The position numbers and the translations under genes were made by a program. 64,000 bases of DNA from Rhodovastum sp963709085 (GTDB lineage Bacteria > Pseudomonadota > Alphaproteobacteria > Acetobacterales > Acetobacteraceae), in contig CAVPVB010000018.1 of the NCBI GenBank assembly GCA_963709085.1, positions 1 through 64,000 of the forward strand, read 5' to 3'. The notes beneath the pieces were generated by a model that saw only the letters and a program-made list of their open reading frames with translations, made no database searches and was not told where the DNA came from. Below are positions 1 through 9,315 of this stretch, in pieces. How positions within the stretch are numbered: position 1 is the stretch's first letter; the number at the start of each line of letters is the position of its first letter.

Positions 1-2
1 TC

Positions 3-1605
3 AAGGCGGTCGGCATCATCCAGCCGCCCTCCGTCATTCCGAAGGACGACGGGCTGATGATCGTCGTCGGCAACCGCCGGGTGAAGGCCGCGATCAAGGC
101 CGGACTTGCGGCGATCGACGTGATGGTGTGCGATGCCGACGAAGCCGCCGACGCGATGCGTTCGGTTGCCGAAAACTTGATACGAGCCTCGATGTCGAGC
201 GTGGACATCTGGCGCGCGATCGAGCGGCTCGAGGCCCAGGGCTGGAACGAACAGGCGATCGGCGATGCGCTGGCGTTGCCGGTACGCACCGTCCGCCGCC
301 TGAAGCTGCTGGCGCATCTGCATCCGGCGATGCTCGACGTGATGGCGCTCGGGAGCATGCCGAACGAGGAGCAGTTGCGCACGATCGCCGCCGCCACGGC
401 CGAGGAACAGGCCCAGGTCTGGAAAAAGCACAAGCCGAAGAAGGGCCAGACCGATATCGCCTGGCACGAGGTCGCCCGGGCGCTGACCAAGCGCCGCATG
501 CCGGCCTCGGCCGCGAAGTTCGGCGATGATCTGGCGAAGGCGTACGGCATCGTCTGGGAGGACGATTTGTTCGCCCCGCCGGGCGAGGACAGCCGCACCA
601 CCACGAACGTCGAAGGGTTCTTCGGCGCCCAGCAGGAGTGGCTGCAGAACAACCTGCCCGAGCGCGGCAGGCTGCTGCCGGTTGACGAATACGGCCGCTG
701 CGATCTGCCGAAGAAGGCCGAGCGTGTCTACGGTAAGCCGGGCAAGACCTCTGGTCGGCCACTACATCGACACGCGCACCGGCGAGGTCCAGTCCGTCGC
801 CTACCGGCTGCCCGAGCCGAAGAAGGCCGGCAAGCCCGCGGGCGGCACCAAGACGGCGACTGCGGCCACGCCCGGCGCGGCCGGTGGCGACAATGACGAT
901 CACATCCCGGTGGCGCGGACCCGGCCGGACGTGACGCAGAAAGGCGTCGCCATGATCGGCGACCTGCGCACCGATGCGCTGCATCAGGCGCTCGCCGACG
1001 CGCCGATCGCCGACGACACCCTGCTCGGCATGCTGGTCCTCGCCCTCGGCGGCGACAACGTCACCGTCGACAGCGGCAGCAACCTGAACGGCAACGACCG
1101 CCAGGCGATCAGCCGCACGCTCACCGAAGGCGGCGTGCTGACGGCCGATCCCGACCGGCTGCGCCGGGCCGCGCGCATGATGCTGGCCGCGGTGCTGTCC
1201 TGCCGGGAGAACCGCACGCAGAGCGGACCCTTCGCCCGGATCGCCGGCGAGGCGATCGGCGCCTCGCTCCGGCTGCCGAACATGGCGACCGACGAGTTCC
1301 TGTCCTGCCTGTCGCGCGGCGCGCTGGAGAAAGCCGCCGCGGCTGAGGGCGTGCGCGTCGAGGTCCGGGCGAAGGACACGCGGGCGCGGATGGTCGGGCG
1401 CTTCACCGACGGCGCCTTCGTCTATCCCGGCGCCCTCTTCCGGCTGGTGCCCGAGGAACAGGCCGCCGCCGCCGAGCGCCGGCACGGCCACACCGGCTCC
1501 GGCTGGGTCAGCCCGGTGACCGGCGCAGACGGCGAAGGCGACGCCGTCGCCGAGCCGGAGGACGGGTACGAAGACGACGCCGACGACCTGCGCGAAGCAG
1601 CCTGA
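3..1605 (+). pseudogene. ParB/RepB-family partition protein, 5' end outside window, frameshifted
   Basis: The reading frame enters from upstream of the window. Its start reads through a ParB N-terminal box with GNRR (usually GERR) around base 69, then an alpha-helical HTH-like stretch (NEQAIGDALALPVRTVRRLK). ParB proteins bind centromere-like parS sites and work with a ParA ATPase in plasmid or chromosome segregation; no parA is visible here. Near base 750 the frame shifts by +1: the first frame ends its sensible protein at YGKPGKT and the next resumes with LVGHYIDTRTGEV, running to a stop at 1605. One extra base at about 748-752 would explain this. The C-terminal half (about 280 residues) is long and ends in an acidic tail. 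Family assignment is good; whether the gene is dead or the frameshift is a sequence error cannot be told. Confidence 0.8.
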
Positions 1606-1675
1606 CCCAAAGCTAAACCTGCCCTGGTCCGGGTTATGCCGGGCCGGGGCTTCCCCGCCAAACGAGGAACCCACC

Positions 1676-2053
1676 ATGACCCACCTGACCCCAGGCGGCG
1701 CCGGCACCGCCGCGCGCCCGGCTCTGTTCAGCACCGTACAGTCCAGCCTGCTGGCACCCCACGCAACCCGTGGACGGCTTGACCGCGCCGGTCTGTGCGC
1801 CGGCATTGCCCGCCGCCGCCAGACCTTCGCTGATCTCGAGGCCAGCCTGGTCATCGCCTGCGAGCAGGCCGCCGCGCGGGGCGCGGCCAACGCCGTGCGC
1901 ATCGATGACCGCGCGACCTGGGACCGCCCCACGTGGCAGCGGTACCTGGACGTGGCCACCCGACTGGAACCCGACTATGGCCCGCGGATGCGACGGCTGT
2001 TGCAGGAGATCGACCAGCTCTCCCGGTTGATCGATCTGCCGGTCGCCGCATAG
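1676..2053 (+). CDS. hypothetical protein, 125 aa
   Basis: This small ORF follows the ParB-like gene by 70 bases on the same strand. I do not recognise it. The protein is mostly helical, with basic and acidic residues mixed (RQTFADLEASLVIACEQ, and near the end RRLLQEIDQLSRLIDLP), and has no signal peptide or membrane segment. A GAGGAA stretch about 7 bases before the ATG could serve as ribosome binding site. Codon use is like that of the ParB-like gene, so it probably belongs to the same plasmid-maintenance transcription unit. That is inference from position only. Confidence 0.5.
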   Translation: MTHLTPGGAGTAARPALFSTVQSSLLAPHATRGRLDRAGLCAGIARRRQTFADLEASLVIACEQAAARGAANAVRIDDRATWDRPTWQRYLDVATRLEPDYGPRMRRLLQEIDQLSRLIDLPVAA

Positions 2054-2240
2054 CCGCCTTGCTGCGGAACGGATGACGGATGACCGTTTTTCCCCGGGAA
2101 CGGAATGGCAGCCAGCGGGCGAGCGATGGGCCGAAGCGGACGCCGGCGCCGGCCAAGGGCTTCGGCAACCGCCGACCCTTCGTGGACTTTTGGTGCACAC
2201 CCCTGTCGGGTCGCCGGGACCAGGAAGACCGCCGTTCCGG

Positions 2241-4390
2241 CTAATCCGCGGTCCCCGTTTCCTGTGTCCTGGCGGCCAATATTGCCTCGATCCGGTCGAT
2301 GAGCTGGGCGACGCTGATCGGCTTACGCAGGAGCGAGAAGGGGCGGGACGCCGCGCCGGTGGCGAGCTCCCTGGCTTCCCCCGCAAAGCCGGTCAGCAGA
2401 ATTGCCGGCAGACCGGGGCGCAGCGCGTGCACCCGCCGGATGAGCGCAAGCCCGTCCATGCCGGGCATGGACATGTCCGACACCAGCGCATCCACGGGTT
2501 CCTCCGCCTCCAGCAGCGCCAGGGCCTCCGCCCCGCTTCCGGCGGCGAGCACGACGAAGCCGGCGTCCTCCAGGGTCACGACGAGTGTCTCACGGACCAA
2601 ATCCTCGTCATCCACCACCAGGACACGGCGGGCGAGGCCCGCGACCGGGGCCAGCCAGGGCTGCACCTGCGCTGCCTGCTGAAGCTCATCGGCGACCGGC
2701 AGCCAAAGCGTAACGGTCGTCCCCCGCCCGGGCGCGCTGTCGATGGCCAGGGCGCCGCCGCTCTGCTCGGCAAAGCCTTTCGCCATGGGCAGGCCCAGGC
2801 CGGTGCCCTTGTCCTGCGGCTTGGTGGTGAAGAACGGCTCCATGGCCCGTGCCAGCGTCGCCCGGTCCATGCCGGTTCCGGTGTCCGTGACGGACACGCG
2901 GACATACTGCCCGGGTTCCAGGCAGGCGGGGTGAAGCTGGCCGGCCGGGACATCCTCCGCGACGGCGGCAAAGGTGAGCGTGCCGCCGCCCGGCATGGCA
3001 TCGCGGGCGTTGGTGGCGAGGTTGACGAGCACGGTTTCCAACTGGCCCCGGTCGGCCATCACGGTGGGCAGCCTGGTCGCGTCGTTCTTGATGTGGACGG
3101 TGATGGGGCTGCCGAGGGTTTGGGCCAGGATGTCGCGCAGGCCGTCCAGCAGACCGGCGGGGTCGATCCGCTCGGCGCGCAGTTCGCCGCGCCGGGCAAA
3201 GGCGAGCAGCCGGTAGGTGATGGCGCCGCCGCGTTCCGCTGCGCCGAGCACCGTAGCGGCGAATTTCTTCACGCTGGCCGGGTCGGCCGAATGATTCGTG
3301 ATCAGCGTGGTGCCGCCCTGGACCGCCTGGAGGATGTTGTTGAAGTCGTGCGCGATGCCGCCGGCAAGCTGTCCGAGCGCCTGCATACGCTGGGCATGGG
3401 CCGCGCGCGTCTGCGCCTCCTCGCGCGCGGACACCTCTTCGCGGACGCGTTCCTCCAGGTTGCGGTTGAGGTCACGCAGCCGCGCCTCGCTCTCGCGGAG
3501 CGCCTCCTCGGCCTGCATGCGCTCGATCAGGTCCGCAGCCTGTCGCGCCAGGACGTCGAACAGGCGCAGGTCAGGCTCCGGCGGCTCGTGCGGCTCGCGC
3601 CAGTGGGTCGAGATCATGCCGAGCAGGCGGCCGGTCCTTGAGATGAGAGGCGTGCTCTGCGCGGCGCGCAGGCCCGAGCGGCGGAACGCGGCGAGATGCC
3701 CTGTTCCGACGATGTAGTCGCAGGTCTCAACGTCGCCGATGATTTCGCGGCTGCCCCATCCCAGCGCCCTGCCGCACGTGCTGCCGGATCCGAATGCAAC
3801 CCATTCCCAATAGGCGGCCGACTCCGGATGGAACCCGCGCGACGCCAGGAGCCTCAGCGCGGACCGCGCCTGCACATACTCCTGCATGCTGGCGGCATCG
3901 GAGCGCATGAGCGTCGCCGCCGCTTCCACGATCCGGTCATCGAGCTGCCCAGGGTTCTGCTCGTGGAGGAGTTCGAGGCTGACTTCCTGGAGCCGCCGTG
4001 CCCCCTCAAGTTCCGCGACGAGACGGGCTTCGCTTTCCCGCCACGCCTCCTCGGCCTGTTTGCGCGCGGTCACCACCTCGGTGAACAGCAGGGCACCGCC
4101 GACCGTGCCGTCGGCCCGGTACCACGGCACCATCTGCCAGCGCACCCAGTCGGTGCGGCCGTCCTGGCGCGGGAACGGCTCGTCCTCGGCGGCGAGGGTC
4201 TCGCCCGCCAGCACCCGGCGGTGGACCTCGCGCCAGTGGGCCGGCATCTCCGGGAAGACCTCGTAATGGCTGCGGCCGACCAGCGCCTGCGGTCCCGCGA
4301 GGTCGCCGAGGCCATAATCCTCCAGGTAGCGGCGGCTCACCGCGAGATAGCACATCTCGTTATCGAACATGGCAATGGCGGCTGGCGCAC
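2241..4390 (-). pseudogene. Hybrid histidine kinase, C-terminal part (PAS-GAF-HisKA-HATPase-REC), separated by IS
   Basis: This is the 3' part of a sensor kinase gene whose 5' part lies at 5609-6642, beyond the ISAs1 element. Counting from the first ATG (4370): PAS about 1-110, GAF about 130-280, coiled linker, HisKA with phospho-acceptor His341 (GGIAHDFNNILQ), HATPase_c with N box (NLATNARDA), G boxes (DTGTGM, GTGLGLP), and a C-terminal receiver domain with VVDDED, phospho-acceptor Asp632 (SDMSMPGMDG) and the conserved Lys (LRKP). The frame stays open 5' of that ATG into the IS, reading CDSPGAPAAIAMFD, a typical PAS start. The fragment could still be translated from the internal ATG, but without its sensor. 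In the intact protein, ligand binding outside would drive autophosphorylation at His and transfer to the receiver. Confidence 0.9.
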
Positions 4391-5608
4391 CAGGGGAATC
4401 GCACTTGGAATTTCCTTGACAGCGCGACGGCGGCTTGCGCGGGGCGGGGCGATGGATTCTACCGGAGGGCGCGCGAAACCTGCGGTGGGAGGACGCCTTG
4501 GATCAGTTTGCCGGCTGCTGGGAGGGTCTGGAAGACCCACGAACCGGGAATGCCGGGCTGCATGACTTCCATGAGTTGCTGATGATTGCGCTGTGTACAG
4601 TGTTATGTGGCGGCCAGGGTGCGGTGGACATGGCTCGGTTTGCGGAAGCGAAAGAGCCGTTCCTGCGCGGCTTTCTCAAGCTGGAGAAGGGCATTCCAAG
4701 TCACGACACTTTCAGCCGCCTGTTCCGCCTGCTCGACCCGGCGCAGTTTGGCGCGGCGTTTCAGCGGTTCATGGCGCAGTTTTCGAGTACAGGTTCAGGG
4801 CGTTGTAGCGATCGATGGCAAGGTTCTGCGTCGCTCCTTCGATCGCGCCAGCGGCAAGTCACCGCTGCACATGGTCAGTGCCTGGGGATGCGAGCAGCGC
4901 CTGGTGCTGGCGCAGATCGCCACCGACGCCAAATCAAATGAGATCACCGCGGTGCCGAAGTTGCTGGAGATGCTGTCACTGAAAGGCACGATCGTGACCG
5001 CCGACGCGCTCAACTGCCAGCGGGCGATTGCTCAGCAGATCGTCGATCAGGGCGGCGACTATGCCCTGGCGCTGAAGGGCAATCAGGGCACGCTGCATGA
5101 TGACGTCAGCACGTTCCTCAATGACCCGGCCAGCAAACCGGCGACGAGCGCGCAAAACGTGGACGCCGATCACGGCCGCATCGAGACCCGCACGGCCACG
5201 GTCTCGACCGATATCGACTGGTTGCAGCGGGATCATCACTGGCCCGGCCTGGCGGCCATCGGCAAGGTTGTCCGTATCCGTGAAACCGCGAGCAAGACCA
5301 CCACCGAGACCGCCTACTACCTTCTCAGCACAGCGCTATCCGCGACACGCTTCAACGAGGTCGTCCGCGAGCACTGGGGTGTCGAAAACCGGCTGCACTG
5401 GCGGCTGGATGTGGTGATGAACGAGGATCAGGACCGGACCAGACTGGGCAACGGGCCACACAATCTTGCGGTCCTGCGACACATGGCCCTGAACGTCATG
5501 CAGAAGGACGGCTCCAAGGGCTCTCTGCGCGGCAAGTTCCAACGGGCCGGTTGGAACGATGCCTATCTCTCCAAACTCCTCGGATCCTTCTGAAATGCGA
5601 TTGCCCTG
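4391..5608 (+). mobile_element. ISAs1-family insertion sequence with 10-bp target duplication
   Basis: The element has imperfect terminal inverted repeats: the left end begins CAGGGGAATCGCACTT and the right end, read inward, CAGGGCAATCGCATTT. It is flanked by a perfect 10-bp direct repeat GCTGGCGCAC at 4381-4390 and 5609-5618. Length (1218 bp), CAGGG ends and the 8-10 bp duplication fit the ISAs1 family. Removing the element and one repeat copy restores an open frame through the kinase gene (reading DCAPAAIAMFDNEM), so the insertion site is exact. Confidence 0.92.
4435..5593 (+). pseudogene. ISAs1-family DDE transposase, frameshifted
   Basis: The N-terminal part reads DQFAGCWEGLEDPRTGN and HELLMIALCTVLCGGQ, the typical DDE_Tnp_1-associated domain. 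The catalytic part follows in another frame: VVAIDGKVLRRSFD, then IVTADALNCQR, and near the end EHWGVENRLHWRLDVVMNED. The frames meet near 4785-4795 with a net +1 shift; the first frame continues to a stop at 4941. ISAs1 transposases are normally one ORF of about 370 residues and do not need frameshifting, so this copy is probably inactive unless the extra base is a sequence error. It is the only ORF of the element. Confidence 0.9.
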
Positions 5609-6642
5609 GCTGGCGCACAGTCAATGAACAGCTTCAACCGCTGCTCCGAGCGGCGCAGTTCCGTCGTGCGCAGTTCCACCACGCGTTCCAGATCGCGATG
5701 GCTGGCTGCCAGTTCGATTTCGGCGGCCCGACGCGCGGCGTTCTCGTCGGCCAGTTTGATGTTGATCTTTCTCAACGTGCGGGCGTGAGTAAAGAGGTGA
5801 ACAGAGATGCCGGCCAGGATGACCCCGCAAGTGGCAACAGCGAAAAATATTAATATGTCCAAAAATTGCTTTGTAATATACAAAACCTCTTTCGATTGCC
5901 ACCTCTCCACGATAAGCTGATAGGTGCCATCCTGTTTTATCAATTTGATGCCGGTATTTATCTTATCAAGTAAATCCTTATTTCCCTTTTTGACGGCAAT
6001 TCGTGAATAGCTTTGAACCACGGGCGGATCGACGACGGTTATTCCCTCAAATCGATTGACGGCCAACTCATACTCGCCAACCCATCGATCGACGATCACT
6101 GCGTCGATCTGGTCCGTACTGAGCAAGGTAAACGCCGCCTTCCACGAGGGGACCGCGACCAACTGGAACTCGCCGGCCGCTCCCAGTTGCTGGGCCGGGA
6201 AACCGCCGCTTTCGACGCCCACCTTCTTTCCGCGCAGGGACTGCAGCGACTGAATGTCAGTCCGGGTGGCTTTGCGGAAGATCTGGAAATTCGACACCAG
6301 GAGAGTGTCGGAAAAATCATAGGCTTGTTCCCGCTGGGGATCGGGGTTGATTTGCAGGAGGGCGTCAGCCTTGCCCTGCAAAACCTCCGACTGGGCCACT
6401 GGCCAGTCGATCGCTTCGACGGCGATGGACAAGCCGGCCTTGTCGGCCAGGGCGTGCGCAAGATCAACCACGATCCCGGCCGGTTTGCCGTGTTCCAACG
6501 AGATGAACGGCGCGATCGCCTGGTTGCCGAGAAATCGTAACGGTTGCTTCTGGTCCTGGTCAACAGCGGCACAGGGGGCAACTGCAATAGCCGCCATCAC
6601 CAGCAACAGCAGTTTCGAAACGATGCGGGGACCATTACGCAA
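5609..6642 (-). pseudogene. Hybrid histidine kinase, N-terminal part (SBP_bac_3 sensor, TM, PAS start), separated by IS
   Basis: This is the 5' part of the kinase gene that continues at 4390-2241. A hydrophobic signal segment (SKLLLLVMAAIAVAPCAA) leads into a bacterial extracellular solute-binding family 3 domain (LRFLGNQAIAPFISLEHGKP, DALLQINPDPQREQAYDFSD, LRGKKVGVESGG, AVIVDRW). A single membrane helix (FLDILIFFAVATCGVILAGI) and a coiled coil (ELAASHRDLERVVELRTTEL) follow, then a PAS start that breaks at the IS. The architecture is like BvgS/EvgS-type kinases with a periplasmic Venus-flytrap sensor. The start is uncertain: the frame runs up to 6768 inside the neighbouring IS4-family end, but a TTG at 6642 with an AGGAG about 10 bases upstream gives a sensible signal peptide. 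Confidence 0.85.
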
Positions 6643-6752
6643 GACGCGCAATCTCCTCAGTGCAGAGAACACGGTGGTTGGAAAGGTGACTCTTGTAACA
6701 GGCCGTGTCCAGGTGATTGACCACAACCCATGCCGCCAGACCGGGCTGAAGG

Positions 6753-8218
6753 CCTTACCTTTACCCACATCCTAAATTCAGCGCGAGATTGAACCCGAAG
6801 AGGATGAAGCTGAAGACCTGCGAGCCGCGCGAGAGGGTCTGCCAGCCCGGTTCACCATCGCCCTTGCGATCAAGGAAGCCGCCAAACGTCGCGACACCGT
6901 GGGCGAAATCGCGGTTGGTCAGCAGCGCGTCGGGGGAACGGTTGAGCGCCAATGCCAAAATCTCGATCGTCTGCTCATCTGCGGCGACCGGGCCGTCGGG
7001 ACAGGCCCGCACATCGGCGCGGCTCTGTAGCAAACGCACCGCAACGACAGACGCGATGGCGAACAGCGGCAGGAACCGCTCAGCGGTGCGTAGTTGCGAC
7101 CGCTCGATCACACAGCCTGTTTTCAATCCTTTATGAAATTCCTCGATCAGCCAACGGAGTTTATACCAGTCAACCTTCTCGAACGCCGCCTCCGCCGTCG
7201 TCACCGGCAGTGTCGACAGCAGAACCCACTCCATCCGCTCGGCGTCGTTCCAGACCCGCACAACGGAGCAGCCGATCGCCTGGCTATGGCCACTACTGCA
7301 GCACCGCGGCCGCATCACCTGAGCATCGAACCAGGAGACGTTCAGCAAGACGCGCCTCCCCTTGATCTCGGTCAGGCGCCGCGCCATGGGGGCGAGCGCG
7401 CGCGCCTTGCCCAGCAGGCGCCCGCCATCTAGCAGGACGCGGTCATGCGCCAGGCGCACGAGGCACTGCCAGTTCAGCTGCAGGCACTTCTCGAAATGCG
7501 TGAACACATCGGCGCCGCGGTCGCCGATGCTGATCCACCGCTTGCCCTGCGGGCACCGACCGATTGCCGCTATGGTCTCTTCCCACACTGCCGCTTCGGT
7601 CCGCCCCCGCGGCGGCTTCGGCCGGGGCTGGCGTTGCTTCGATCGCGCCGTGGCCAGACGACGCTTCTTCAACGCCTTGAGCAGGCGCCGCTTCTTTTGC
7701 ACCCTCTCCTTGCGGGCCCAGACCGTCTGATGCGCCAGGCCAAGTATCTCGCCGGTGGATCGCACCATCAGGCACGAGTGGGCCATGAACCCCCGGCCGT
7801 GGCCGTTGCCGATCGGACCCAACCCGGTCAGGCTGTGCCGGTGCGACAAGTCCACCAGCATGTCATCGTGAATGGCCAAAACCGGTTCATCCGCCGCACA
7901 GGCGAGCGCGATCACTTGGTCGCGATGCTGCTGCGTGATCGCCGCGTGCGTCACCTCCTCCGCGTCGAACAACCGATACGCCGCCTTCGCCTCCCCAAAC
8001 GTCTTCGCCTGCAAGGGGACATTCCCGCAGCCGCGCTCCGCCATCGCCGCAGCCACCTTCACGGCCCGCTCAGTCCTCCTGGAGTCACCCAGCTTCACCC
8101 GACCAAACTGCGCCTTGGCCCATTCCCATGGGTTCAACATCACCACCCCCCACTCACCCTGTATTGCTCAGGATTTGTGCGATTTACGCATGCAAGGGGG
8201 ATGTGGGTAAAGGTAAGG
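6753..8218 (-). mobile_element. IS4-family (IS50-like) insertion sequence
   Basis: Perfect 20-bp inverted repeats CCTTACCTTTACCCACATCC lie at 6753-6772 and, as the reverse complement, at 8199-8218. The shared sequence GGGCTGAAGGCC (6743-6754 and 8217-8228) spans both junctions, so the target duplication is 8-12 bp. The exact number cannot be fixed because the repeat overlaps the IS ends. The element carries one transposase gene on the minus strand. It sits just upstream of the split sensor-kinase gene and may have removed that gene's promoter. Confidence 0.88.
6761..8146 (-). CDS. IS4-family (Tn5/IS50-like) transposase
   Basis: The 461-residue protein starts with the Tn5-type DNA-binding region (WEWAKAQFGRVKLGDSRR, then AAMAERGCGNVPLQAK and EAKAAYRLFD). 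DDE motifs are visible: VLAIHDDM, WISIGDRGADVF, and the YREK-like block YKLRWLIEEFHKGLKTGC. A Tn5-type C-terminal domain follows, ending NLALNLGCG inside the left inverted repeat. The length matches the family and no frameshift or stop interrupts it, so the protein may be active. It would cut and paste the element at its 20-bp ends. The ATG at 8146 lies about 50 bases inside the right end. Confidence 0.93.
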   Translation of the reverse strand: MVMLNPWEWAKAQFGRVKLGDSRRTERAVKVAAAMAERGCGNVPLQAKTFGEAKAAYRLFDAEEVTHAAITQQHRDQVIALACAADEPVLAIHDDMLVDLSHRHSLTGLGPIGNGHGRGFMAHSCLMVRSTGEILGLAHQTVWARKERVQKKRRLLKALKKRRLATARSKQRQPRPKPPRGRTEAAVWEETIAAIGRCPQGKRWISIGDRGADVFTHFEKCLQLNWQCLVRLAHDRVLLDGGRLLGKARALAPMARRLTEIKGRRVLLNVSWFDAQVMRPRCCSSGHSQAIGCSVVRVWNDAERMEWVLLSTLPVTTAEAAFEKVDWYKLRWLIEEFHKGLKTGCVIERSQLRTAERFLPLFAIASVVAVRLLQSRADVRACPDGPVAADEQTIEILALALNRSPDALLTNRDFAHGVATFGGFLDRKGDGEPGWQTLSRGSQVFSFILFGFNLALNLGCG

Positions 8219-8796
8219 GCTGAAGGCCGGGATCGCCGCCGAACGCACCGCCCCCCGCGCTCTACGCCCTCGCCAAGGGATCGCTGCTGAGCGGCCCAAG
8301 CTTCCGGTCGCATTGGCTGGTGTCCGCATGGCGCAGCAAGTCGCTGCGCGTGACGGTTGAAGGGTGGGAACCCCACCCATTCCGCCATCCGACGGTGCCG
8401 CAAGAAGTCCGCTTCGAAGCCGGGGCGGCGATCGACGCAATGACCTGACTGGGCGCAAAGCAGACTTGACGTGTCGGATGAGGCTCGTCTGCGACCGATG
8501 CTTCCGGCTGGCTCTCTCTTGGGATCTGGTGTGGTTGCGGACATGCCCGCAACCGCGTGATCGAACGGTTCGTAGGCGCGATTTGGTCGCTGGTCGGGCC
8601 ATATTGGTAGGTCGTCGGTGGGCTGTGCGGCCATCGCCTGCGCATTTTCGACGGCGCCCCAGCATCAAGGTAGCACCCGCGGGCGCTTGCCATTGGCGAG
8701 GTCAGCTGCGACCGGGCAGGGGAAACGACAGCCTCTTAAATCGCGATCACTCCCTCACAAATACCATCCACATGGATGGCTCAGGGATGGTAAGCA
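8219..8796. other. 578-bp region without a convincing gene
   Basis: Between the IS4-family right end and the ribbon-helix-helix gene no frame looks like a conserved protein. The open frames on both strands are proline/arginine-rich high-GC shadows. The last 60 bases before 8797 (TCCCTCACAAATACC and following) are the only somewhat AT-richer part and probably hold the promoter of the downstream gene. The rest may be remains of DNA displaced by the IS. Confidence 0.4.
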
Positions 8797-9213
8797 ATGA
8801 GCGCGGTGCGGGACATGCGGCCGAAGGTTACCGACACCGAGAAGATCACCATCAATCTCGGATATGTCGATCTCGGGCAGGTGGACCTTCTGGTGCGCGA
8901 TGGCTTCTATTCCAACCGGACGGACCTTATCCGGACGGCGATCCGTAATCAGCTCGAACGGCATGCCGACGCCGTCCGGCAGTCGATTACACGAAAGAGC
9001 CTGGATCTCGGCCTCAGGATCTTCACCCGCAACGACCTCGAACGCGTCCGGTCGGCGGGTGAAATGCTCGACATCAAAGTGCTCGGATTGGCTACCATCG
9101 CCGACGAGGTAACCCCTGAACTGGCGGTCGCCACCATAGCGTCGGTGACCGTTCTCGGCGCTCTGCAAGCCAGTCCAGCCGTCCGGCGGGCCTTGGCCGA
9201 CCGCATCCACTGA
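8797..9213 (+). CDS. CopG/ribbon-helix-helix transcriptional regulator
   Basis: The 138-residue protein has a short RHH fold after residue 10: a beta strand (KITINLGYVDLGQVDLLV) then helices (YSNRTDLIRTAIRNQLERH). The C-terminal 60 residues (KVLGLATIADEVTPELAVAT) resemble an effector or oligomerisation module. RHH proteins bind DNA as dimers through the N-terminal strand. A second ATG at 8815 (MRPKVTDTEK) is an equally good start, as the conserved part begins there. The gene ends 102 bases before the probable start of the esterase, which it may control. This coupling is inference from adjacency. Confidence 0.75.
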   Translation: MSAVRDMRPKVTDTEKITINLGYVDLGQVDLLVRDGFYSNRTDLIRTAIRNQLERHADAVRQSITRKSLDLGLRIFTRNDLERVRSAGEMLDIKVLGLATIADEVTPELAVATIASVTVLGALQASPAVRRALADRIH

Positions 9214-9315
9214 TTGGCTCTTCGCCAGCAGCGGCACGCGAGCCTTGACGGGCGCGCGACGACGGAAGCCGCCAGGCGGTTCCGAACGGGATTTCTTGCA
9301 CGAGGTAACAACACC

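Noticed and set aside
94..1959. 621-codon open frame on the minus strand
   Set aside because: Antisense shadow of the ParB-like gene and the 125-aa gene; rich in Arg, Pro and Gly without motifs.
2073..3641. 522-codon plus-strand ORF opposite the kinase
   Set aside because: Antisense shadow of the GAF, HisKA and receiver coding region.
8364..8948. 194-codon ORF before the RHH gene
   Set aside because: It overlaps the RHH gene in another frame and has no conserved-looking part.
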